From: Streblospio benedicti
Taxonomy: Eukaryota > Annelida > Polychaeta > Spionida > Spionidae
Direction of reading: 5' to 3'
Assembly (NCBI GenBank): GCA_019095985.1
Contig: CM032661.1
Span: 33,920,717 to 33,984,716, forward strand
DNA length: 64,000 nucleotides
Part shown: in pieces, positions 15,101-27,100 of the stretch
Layout of the letters: the number at the start of each line of letters is the position of its first letter
Numbering within the stretch: position 1 is the stretch's first letter
The notes under the pieces: generated by a model
What the model saw: the letters and a program-made list of their open reading frames with translations, nothing else
Told to the model about the DNA's origin: nothing
Database searches by the model: none
Made by a program: the position numbers and the translations under genes

Positions 15101-18100
15101 CCCACGGTCCGAACACCTGCTCATACTCAACTGAGCGAAGCTTCACGTTCTCCAGCTGCAATGGTTGACGAGGGAATAGAGTTGAACTCTTTAAATTTGA
15201 ATGTGAAAGGAGCAAGTAAAAATTCAACTTTATTTCAACTATATTTCAAGAGCAAGCTGTGATTAATCATTCACTTACATCCCAGCGGCCATTGTTCCTC
15301 GCTCCATTGATGACGTTGATGAGAACATTAATGTCGTGCTTATAGTTTGAACAGTCCTCACGAAAAATGCCCGTCTGCCGATCTAGCCTGTCAATGCGAT
15401 CCTCAGTTTCCTGCAAGACAAATTAAGTTTTGTAACAATCTATTGCTATATTCTATTTATTCTATGAGAAAGTTCCTAAGCAAGAGAATTAAGATGTACT
15501 AACAACAACATCCTTTGTTTTGCAACAGTAATGAGGTGCAAAAGGTAACAATATAACAAATGGTTTTCGGCAGACCTTGGCGCATGGATATTTTAGCTAC
15601 TTGCAGCACGCAGGAATATACAAACTAAATATAGCCAACTGAGGCATTGAAATAATCAGCCAACATTATTAGTATAGCAGGACATTGCAATCATGACGTA
15701 TGAAAGACTAGTACTATATGAACATTGCATAATGTTGATACGTTCTATAACTTAAATTTAACAAAATTACCAAAACATGAAGCCTAAAAAATTACCATGA
15801 ACAAACACTCTGCTGGGCACTCTATTTCCTGGAAAAAAATACACACAGAAAGGACTATTTGTCCCTTAATAATTTTGAACACATTTAAAATACTTTAAAC
15901 TCATGCTCTTAGATTTTAATTTGTAAGAGGATGTATTGTGTTAAAAACTGATTAACTTTAACTGTAACTTATACCTGTAAGATAAGATAAACATCCACTG
16001 ACTATTCCTCAGAAACCGTTGCCATCGACCATTTCTTTTGGTCGAATTGTTACCAGTAAAATATTCAAAGATATAAATAAACGAAATAGAACATAACAAT
16101 TTGATTATGGGAAGATTACCAGGAATCGAACAGCTCTTGGAAAATACTTGCATAGATCCTGATATCATAAAGAATACTATTTTACACAGTAATTTTGTCA
16201 TCTGCTTAGCAACAATTGGAACTTGTGTTTACATGTGAACAGAACAAGAACATTGTGATTTATCAATTCAATTTTCATTCTTACAATACATTACTGACAC
16301 CGTCAGAAGAATACAGAAGAGAAACGCTACAATTCCTTACGTTTTTTCCCCCATTTCTTCTCATTGTTGCGACTGTTCCGCAAATTACGGCTTTTTCATT
16401 ACTTGTCTGAAGTTACATTTATTCTGATTGTTCCCCTTACATTACGCACTTTATGGAGCTTCCCGTACTAAAAAGAATATTTGTAAAAGTTCAAAACCAC
16501 TCCGACATTTTGACAGATTTTCATTTCATAGGGTGTCTGTACGGCGTCCGCAATGTCGGTGTGGTGGGAATAAACAAGAACGCCCGAACAAATCCAAATA
16601 TTTATGAGTGATTAAGTATCAAAGATGGACGCCATTGTGCGGAAGTGTACATGTAAGAAATTATTCTGATTATTATGTATTTTATGTTTACTTTGATAAT
16701 CGTAAGTATCGTAGTTTCGGTGATAGAGCAGTTCCAAGAAAACCGTGATAGCAGTAACTTTGTTTCAAATTGTTTCAAATTGTTTCGAATTGTTACGTTT
16801 CCTTACGCCCATTTCTCTAATTTCTTTTTGATTCTGTATCCTTTTGCCGATGACAGTACTGTACCTATTTGTAGAAATATAAATATTTTGGCTTCTTTAT
16901 TTACAGTTAGCATTCCCCATCAATTGAAAAGGTTAATTTAGCCTTCTGAATCCATAAAAATATTGATTGAGATTTTCTATCTAGTTCATTGGATAATCCT
17001 GAGCGATGATGTTAACGCCATATACATGTATCACTTTCAACAAACGTGAAATATCAACTTGAAAATAAAAAATAATAATTATCAAATACCTTAAACTCAT
17101 CAACGTTTCCAAAGTCACCAAATCCCTAGAGGTACCAGATATTTCAAAATATTTACCGTACATGTATATAAAACATTAATTAAACCGTTAACTGTTTTAA
17201 TTTAAAAATTGGAAAATAATTCCTCATTATTATTGTGAGTTACAGATGGCATGTACAAATCTTTTCAAACATACATCCCAATTCTATAAATACAAGCATT
17301 ACATTCTTATAAAAATTACAATACATAATTTTCTTAAACCTAAATAAAAAAACAAAATAGAAATGCATAACAATTATCAAAATACCTTAAGATCAGTAAC
17401 ACTCCCAACATCACATATATCCTAGAGAAATTAGTACATAGATAGTTATTACAAATTATGCCATTTTAGGTATTGAAAAATTGATTATTTGAAGTCATAT
17501 TACATATACACTACAAAATACACACAAAGAGACCATTTCAAAACATACAATAATTACTTGGTAACTTGCTTTAATTATATTTTTCCACATTTGTTGTGCA
17601 TTAGTTATTTTCTTCTACAAAGCATCATCGATAAAATTTGTAAAATTTTGCCTAAACACTGTATATTGAACACAATACATTTGTTAGATTACTTGAAGAA
17701 CATTGTTGTCATCCCACACAATTCTATGAGAAATACTACCCTACATATTCTCAGAAAGACAATTTAAGGCCCATCATCAAACAAAACACTAATCTTATCA
17801 AATATGAGCAATAATTAGAAGTTAAAGTTCAGTATAAAAACCTTTAATGGGCTTTTATGAACATTTAGGTCTTTTTTCATGAACTCCAAAAAATAACATC
17901 AAACTACCTTGACATCAGTGACAATCCCAACTTCTTGCCCCTGGTCGTTGAGGATTCCTAGAAAGAAATTAGTTACATTTTTTTAATTAAGTTAGTATCA
18001 ATCTCACACCTATACTGCATCACGGTACGCCCAACATACACAAGAAATTTATGAAATAAAGTTTTATTACTATTACTCTGTTACATCCAAAACCATGAGA

Positions 18101-21100
18101 TTATATTTGAGAGAAAAAATAAAAAAAAACATTTCACGTCCCAAATCACTGTAACCCATAAAATGTATGATGAATTTGAGTACATACAATGAAAAAAGAA
18201 TAGTGTTTGCATCCAAACATTTGTTGAGTTTTTCAGGTTGAAACTTTTTTAATTTAAGGGTGGGCTTACATGAATGTGTTTATATTCAAACTACCTTGAA
18301 CAGTGACAATCCCAACTTCTTGCACTTCCTAGAAAAGAGAGTGGTTACATTTTTTTTTAATTAAGTTGTCTCATTATAACACAGCATTGCATGTACAAGT
18401 AGATGTACATGTATTTTGATAAATTATGTAACTTTTTGTGAAGTAAACGTTCATATGACGCACCACATTATAACACAGCATTGCAACCCTGTCATGTATT
18501 TTGATTAATACCCCGGGTGCCGGGAATGCACACCCCGGCATGCTTGGCTGCACACCGATGCTGAGTCGTGATATCTCAGTACTTGGTGACATAACAGCTT
18601 TTACAAGATCGGAGATTTTAAGCACAATTATAAACACAATATTGTACTCTCATACATCCAAAAACAGTATTGTGTTCATTTTGGGGTGATGTTGACTGTT
18701 TTGGTGCAATGTTAATGATACAAACGACATACTAATCAACACGGCATGCCGGGGTATTGATGTTGACAAAAAAATAAAAAATCAGAAAGAGATTAATTTG
18801 AACAGAACAAGAACATTGTATTTATCAATTCACTATTCTTACAATACAGTACTGACACCGCCAGAAGAATACAGAAGAGAAACGCTACAATTCTTTACGT
18901 TTTTCCATTTCTTCTCATTGTTGCGACTGTTTCCGAAATTACGGCTTTTTCATTTGTCTGAAAACATTTATTCTCTGATTGTTCCCCAACATTACGCAGT
19001 CAAAGTATGATGATGGGAATCTTTGTAAAAAGTTATGTCAATATTTTGAAATCTAGGTGTCTATCTGGAAAGCAATGTCAAATTCTGTCACAAACAACAA
19101 AGGAAAAATCCAAATATTTGAGTGATTAAGAAAGTATCAAAGATGGGCGTTTCATTGTGTCTTGAGTGTACATGCCAATTATTCTGATTATTTTATTTTT
19201 TATGTTTACTTTGATAATCGTAAGTATCGTAGTTTATGAGCAGTTCCGGTGATAGCAGTAACTTTGTTTCAAATTGTTTCAAATTGTTTTGAATTTCACG
19301 TTTCCTTTACCATTTCTCTAATTTCTTTTTTTGATTCTGTATCCTTTTGCCGATGACAGTACTGTACCTATTTGTAGAAATATAAATATTTTGGCTTTTT
19401 ATTTACAGTTAGCATTCCCATCAATTGAAAAGGTTAATTTAGCCTTCTGAATCCATAAAATATTGATTGAGATTTTCTATCTAGTTCATTGGATAATCCT
19501 TGAGCGATGATGTTAAACCATATACATGTATCACTTTCAACAAACGTGAAATATCAACTTGAAAATAAAAAATAATAATTTATCAAATACCTTAAACTCA
19601 TCAACGTTTCCAAAGTCACCAAATCCCTAGAGGTACCAGATATTTTTAAAATATTTACCGCACATGTATATAAAACATTAATTAAACCGTTAACTGTTTT
19701 AATTTAAAAAATTGGAAAATAATTCCTCATTAATATTGGAGTTACAGATGGCATGTACAAATCTTTTCAAACATACATCCCAATTCTATAAATACAAGCA
19801 TTACATTCTTATAAAAATTACAATACATAATTTTCTTAAACCTAAATAAAAAAACAAAATAGAAATGCATAACAATTATCAAAATACCTTAAGATCAGTA
19901 ACACTCCCAACATCACATATATCCTAGAGAAATTAGTACATAGATAGTTATTACAAATTATGCCATTTTAGGTATTGAAAAATTGATTATTTGAAGTCAT
20001 ATTACATATACACTACAAAATACACACAAAGAGACCATTTCAAAACATACAATAATTACTTGGTAACTTGCTTTAATTATATTTTTCCACATTTGTTGTG
20101 CATTAGTTATTTTCTTCTACAAAGCATCATCGATAAAATTTGTAAAATTTTGCCTAAACACTGTATATTGAACACAATACATTTGTTAGATTACTTGAAG
20201 AACATTGTTGTCATCCCACACAATTCTATGAGAAATACTACCCTACATATTCTCAGAAAGACAATTTAAGGCCCATCATCAAACAAAACACTAATCTTAT
20301 CAAATATGAGCAATAATTAGAAGTCAAAGTTCAGTATAAAAAATGCTAATGGGCTTTTACGTGAACATTTAGGGTAGTACGTTTTATGAACTCCAAAAAT
20401 AACATCAAACTACCTTGACATCAGTGACAATCCCAACTTCTTGCACTTCCTAGAAAGAAATTAGTTACATTTTTTTTAATTAAGTTAGCAATCTCACACC
20501 TATACTCGCATCACGGTACTCCCAACATACACAAGAAATTTATGAAATAAAGTTTTATTACTATTACTCTGTTACATCCAAACCATGAGATTATATTTGA
20601 GAGAAAAAATAAAACATTTACGTCATAAAAGCGTAACCCATAAAATCTATGATGAATTTGAGTACATACAATGAAAAGAATAGTGTTTGCATCCAAACAT
20701 AAGTTTTAGGTTGAAACTTTTTTAATTTAAGGGTGGGCTTTTACATGAATGTGTATATTAGAACATTATAACATCTAGCACCATTATTGTTCATTATAAC
20801 ACAGCATTGCATGTACAAGTAGATAGATGTACATGTATTTTGATTAATTATGTAACTTTTGTGAAGTAAACGTTCTTTATATGACGCACCACGCCGTAAC
20901 CCTGGGTCTGGATAATACCCCGGGGTGCCGTGAAATGCACACCCTGGCATGCTGTGATGCCCCGGTTTCCGTGATATCTCTGTGTACTTGGTGACATAAC
21001 AGCTTTTTACAAGATCGCTGTATTTTAAGCACAATTATAAACACAATATTGTACTCTCTATACATCCAAAACAGTATTGTGTTCATTTTGGGGTGATGTT

Positions 21101-24100
21101 GACTGTTTTGGTGCAATGTTAATGATACAAACGACATACTAATCAACACGGCATGCCGGGGTATTGATGTTGACAAAAAAATATTAATCAGCTCAAAAAT
21201 GATTTTTTTATTATTTTCACTGGCAAGGGTATCACGGTAACCCGGGTTACCGCTTGGTGCATCATATGCAATGTCAACTGCAAACTATTATAATCATGAC
21301 TGAGACCCCAAACTCAACTGAGATTGTGTCAGATCGAATAACAAAGTGTGAAATATGTGTGTTTCGTCAGATCAGCCGAGTCTCGCATGCCAGACGTATC
21401 AACATTCTCAATCCAAATCCAGTTGGGTGAGGGATGATGGTCATGATTTCAAACATCGTCAAATCTCACGGCTATAATATACGCAGTAGGGCTATATAAC
21501 CGTTATTCAAAGCCCCTAATATTTGGGAAAGTAGGTCACAAAATCCAACCAATCAGAAGCCCCACTACCGAAATGTTCAGCGGCATTGAGATCAATAATT
21601 ATAACAAAAGTAATTTTGAATTCTTGGCACTATTGCCAAGTTACACGCAATTACGTAGGTCTAGTCCACGGGTTGATAATTTGAACATGGACTGTGGCAG
21701 TGTGAATAGTAAAGCTGTAAAACCTGCGATAGATTACGATAGTTTGCAGCCAACGTAACCAACTCAAACAGCAAATGACATAAAGGTACCTTCAGATCAG
21801 TAACCATCCCAAAGTTGTGGAGTTCCTAGAACGTCATTCACAATTATATTGAAATGGGAGTAGAATATTTCATCATAAGTTAATGTCTAGTAAATATTTA
21901 ATTTTATTTGATAATATTCATTCAGATATATGGGTAAGAAACTATATGTATATCATATGTAAAAATAGAGCAAATGTAATTTCTTGAAAGTTCCCACCTG
22001 TACCCTTCAACGAAACATGATTTGATATACAAAATGATACTACATTTACCTGGTATGTACACAATTTGATAAACATTTTAACATGAAAAAATCAACAAAA
22101 TCAAATTCTTACAAAATGAAAATAAAATAAATGAACTGAAAATACATTGGACTACCTTGATATCAGTAATTATTCCTGAGTCACAAAATTCCTATTGTAA
22201 TTGATAAAATAGATCATGCTGACAAACTATATCCAAATTTGATAAACTGTTGTGCAACTAACATACCGTACATGTATATTGTAAAGAATAAATAATATAT
22301 TACTGATATAAGTTACATTCTTTCATATACAATTTTATTCTTATTATTTTTTTTATTTTTGACGATAAAAACTGCAATGTTTACTAGATTTGTGTTTTGT
22401 ACGCATTGTATATACAGTACGCACAGTAAAAGAGTATTGTGTTTCCTAGATTTGTGTTTCGTACATTTTACTCAGTGCAAAATGAATGACCAAATCATAT
22501 GGTAATTTATTTTTAACAAAGATGTGCGTGCATGTAAGTGATTGTCTAAATATTGTTGAACCAATCAGCTACATGTATACCAGTGATGTGCATGAAATTT
22601 GTGAACTACTAAAAACGTGAACAACCAGTAAAGTTGACCGTGGATCGCTTGGCTACAGAATCAAACAACTAACCTTTTTGTTTTCATCCTGTTCCTACGA
22701 AAACATATACATTTAAACTGTGAGATACTTGTACGAGACATTTCATTATACATATCAGTTTTTTTCCAATGCATACCCTTCACCAGGAAAAACATGTCAC
22801 AATTTAAACTCATTTATCTGTATTTCCTTAGAAAACCACACAAATGTACAAAGTATGGCTGAAATTCCTAATCAAGCATTTTGTCTTGTGAATAGAAAAT
22901 TTTATGAAATGCTTAAACTGAGCACGTGTACATACCACGCGACAGTAGCTTGCGAGTTTTGTCACGCAGAACGATTAGTGGCAATTCATGAAACAAAATC
23001 CTCTTCAAGCTAATGACGCTCAATGGGGAATTGCTAACTAAACAAGTACACTATCTATGTCTTTCAAATTGTCAATGATACCAGAGGAACAAACTGAACA
23101 ATCTGAAATCCTAAGCCTATATATACACATTTATAGTACTAAAAAAGTAAGCAAGATGTGAGAGAAAAGGTGAGAAATGTATTTATAAAAGCTATTCTGT
23201 GCAATGTTATGACAGACCTACCTTGAGAGAGTTGCGAAGCTTGTCACGCTCAATGTGGAGGGATCGGACTTCTCGCTCATGCTCACGGGCTTTTGTCATG
23301 TATTCCTGATTGGAAATTAAAAACATTTTGTTTTTTAATAATACAAATATTCATATCCATGTTTCTCTACCCGTTTTATTGTAACAATAAAAAGCAATAG
23401 AGAAACAATTCTCGTAACAAAAATTACACATATAAGTATAATCATGTGATTTCAAGTCTTCGGTGTCTGTGGATAAAAAAAAATTGGAAATTTTGGAGAG
23501 CATTCGGATAATCGAGGTTGTACTGTATATGTAAAAAATAAACAACATAAAAAGCTTTTAATTGAAACAATTCTTATTACATATTATTCATAAAAAACCT
23601 TTACCAATGGATGCATAAAAAATATGCAATAAAAAGTTGTGTCAAAAGAATATGTTAGCTCATCAAGTCAATCAACCCTTTGTAAATATTGAATGACCCG
23701 AATGTTATACTTCAATCTTCATCCAGGATTCATGATAGAATTTGACTTCAAAGCACCTTCATTAAAATTCTTTTTCAATAACAATAAAATTTTATTCTAA
23801 GTTATCAAATAGCACAAAGAATTGCCTGATCTACAAGTGGCAATGAGGTCACTGCTATGAAAAGAAACTTTACACCTTTATAACAATATTTAGACATGCT
23901 TTATGAATAGAGCTTTTCATTTGATTAAATGAGCTAAATGGAGTGCATATTCAAGAAACAAAACGATCTTATAACTTTCAGTGCAATAAGGTCACTGGGA
24001 TACTTGAATGAAATCTAAAAAATACCATACAAATAAAAAAAAAATACATGTACATGTATCTTCCAGATAAACAATGGCAAACCACCATTCACATATTCTT

Positions 24101-27100
24101 TCCCTCATTCAGCCACATAACATCCAGTCAAAGATCCCTCCGCTACAAATCAGACCAACATTATGCGATTTTTACCTGCAACAACTCATCTTGGCCTTTG
24201 ATTACAGAAGTGAGTGGAAGCCTCCACCTGACCCCCTTCTTCTTGCCTTCCCCTTCACTGTCACTTGGCTCCCTGTACTTGACACAGCTCAGTGGGAACG
24301 GTCTTATTCCGCTATCACTTACGCTCATGTTGGATAAGCTGCTAAATTATTACTCATCAAAACACATCCAATCACAAGTTAAGTCTATGTAAACTATTTA
24401 TTTTCTTTGGCTATACTCCAAGCAAATTGTTCCATGCTTTTCTGATTTCCAATTTTCGATATCACCCATACATCCAGACAAAAATGCTCGCAATACAGAG
24501 CCGCAGCGGATTTCAATCTCATAAACTGGTGCATGCTTAGTACATGTAAATGTCTTCCAGAAATTGCATCCAGAATTTTATGATCTGATTGCTCAGACTA
24601 TTAATGGTATAAACATGTTACATAGAGTCATAAACGACTTTTAATTCTTTTCTTTTCATACTTTGCATAAAGTTTGGTGGCAAAGCATTTTATAAACCAT
24701 TCTATGGACACTTTAATGCAGTGTTGCATCCAATTCCTAAATAATTATCTAGGGAGGTCAGTTTAGCATACTGGATCATTTGCTGCTTTTGGTGATTCAA
24801 AACAATACCTTTCTTTTAAATAATCATAATCAACAATTTTCTTTCATCTATTCATTTGGATTGTATCTGCACTCATTTATTTAAAACTTACTACTACATG
24901 TACACATTAAAAATAATCACATTTCACATCAACTATTTTCTATCCAAATCTCCAATCAAATTATCAGCTGTATTAATCCAATCTTTGTGAAATTGTCCCA
25001 AAAAAATTTCCCTGAGTAGTGACTTTTAGCAGTTGGCTTGCGGACTAGCTCCCTTAAAGTGTGATAACCACTCAGATCTTGAGAAGCTTGTGGAAACAAG
25101 TCGCCGTCAGCGAGAAATGCAAATACGGGAATAAATAAGGAGGCTCGGTGAGCTATTCATTTCTTCCCGAGGCGAATCAATTTGATTATATTCCCCTTTG
25201 TCACTTAGAGGTTTGCTGTCAAATAAAGTGATAGTACTTTTCAATAAAGTAAACAACTAACACATTTCAACAGCTTTGTTTTAGAATTTGACTAGCGTTA
25301 TGGATGTTGTCATGACCTCAGATACAGGGTTTCTGGAGGATCTGACTAGAACACTTGTTGACGCACTCAATGTACATTTGTGAAGCGTAATATCAGTAAA
25401 GACAATTTACTTACTTTAAGAGCTGGTTTAGCATTTCAACTTATATTTAATGATTCTGAAGACAGAGAAAAGACATTTTTCTTAATCAATCTGATAAATT
25501 ATATTGATCAATGATTTTTGTTTCAAAATGCCTTCACATACATGTACATGCATGATTCAAAATCTATGATGAAATGAAAACGGGTACAAAATGTTTTCAG
25601 TTAAAAAATAACTAAAAAGTGATTTGAACAAGAAATTTACTATTATTTGCAGTATTTATCAAAAACGAAGTAATATCACATATAATAAAATATATTTGAC
25701 AGCGATGGCAGAATCATAAACAAATATATATCAATATATTTTAAAAACTTATTATGCAGAGTTTGTCTATAGATACATTTGTAAATAGTAAGCAATGAAA
25801 GCATTACATAAAAAAAATTTGTCATCCGTTTTATAACTATTGAGCATTCTGATCGCAAACAGAATTTTCTTAAACATTACCAGAAGGCATTTTTCCTATC
25901 AAGGTCTCTATTGTTAAATACACACTCAGTAGTCAGATAAAAAAAAGATAACTTATGCTGAGGTGAAGTAAAGCATGCACGGAATACATTAATGTTTACG
26001 GATATCTTTCAAAATGTTGATTTTAAATATTACTTTGCTCAGATCCAGTCACTTTGCTTTTTTTTAAGATCAAAATGAATTCATGTTTTCCCTTTCGGCT
26101 GTAGTAAGCTTTGGTTGACAACATTTGTTGATCCACAGCAGAAGAAATGAAAATATGGTTGCATGGATAAGTTCATTCTGTTAGACTTAACATATCTATG
26201 GTTTGTTAATTCATTCTGTGACCTAAATAGAGTACATGTATCAATAATCATAACAACAAAATATGAGAATAATTTTCGATAACCAAATCAAGATTTGTCA
26301 CAATCACATCAATAGAACTAGTGACAAAGACTGACGCTTTTCTGATACTACTTGATTTTCTTTTTACACACTTCCATTCTCCATACCGTGATACCACTTT
26401 TCAAGATCTTATGTTTCCCTCTATATTACCAGGCGAACAAAATGTAATAATCTCTGTTCTCCTGACCACCAGGCCTTCCTAGCCATTTGGTGATGTGGAA
26501 CAAATATAAAATGATGGATAAATTAATAAATTATTAGTTTCATTTAAAGGGCATCAACTCCAGTTTTTATGGCCATTCCAGAAAAACAGGTTAAAATTAA
26601 AATCCTACAGATTTCATCAATAAATATGATTGGTGTTTAACCAAGTTAGCGCTAGTTCAGCCAATGGCACAACCCGGCATTCAAATTGGCAGCATGCATC
26701 ATACTTTTTGCGTTCATGCAAAATTTAATTATTGCATCACCATGTAGACAACTGTTGACCTAATTTATACAATTTTTTAAAATTGGCATTATTTTATTTA
26801 GGTCTATAATTAGCATTTTGTTCCCACTGCAGACATCAGCTTTTAGTGTGACTTTCTACATTAACAATTTTCCATGACGTCATGGGTTTTCCCCCACTTT
26901 TAAAAAAGTAGTGGCAAAGCATACTTTAGTAGTTTAACAGGGGTTTCAAAGATGTGGGTTTTTTGCACCTGACAGTGACGCCAGCACTGGTCCGTCTGAA
27001 TTTCTTGGCAGTAGCAAGGCAGTAGATTGAAGGGAGGCAATATACAATTTACATGTAAATTGAAAACAGAGTCAATTGGTGTCGCACTAGCTCAAAAGGC

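Larger units (their letters stand above)
16236..18776. repeat. Tandem segmental duplication, copy A
   Basis: A direct repeat of the next 2.4 kb, offset about 2.56 kb at its start. It opens at TGAACAGAACAAGAACATTG and ends at GTTGACAAAAAAATA. The middle, about 17160-17860, is nearly identical to copy B; the flanks differ by many small insertions and deletions. Copy A contains four micro-exon-like units, two of them out of frame. Confidence 0.9.
18799..21183. repeat. Tandem segmental duplication, copy B
   Basis: Second copy of the block, separated from copy A by about 22 bp. It carries three intact 36-nt micro-exons (20414, 19888, 19591). One stretch present in copy A around 18285-18335 is missing here, so the copies differ in exon number. 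Confidence 0.9.

Noticed and set aside
17489-17767. Identical 92-residue plus-strand frames here and at 19991-20269
   Set aside because: They are intronic and antisense to the micro-exon gene. Their identity comes from the segmental duplication, not from protein selection.
22720-23013. 97-residue plus-strand frame next to the micro-exons
   Set aside because: Antisense, no splice context and no recognisable domain.
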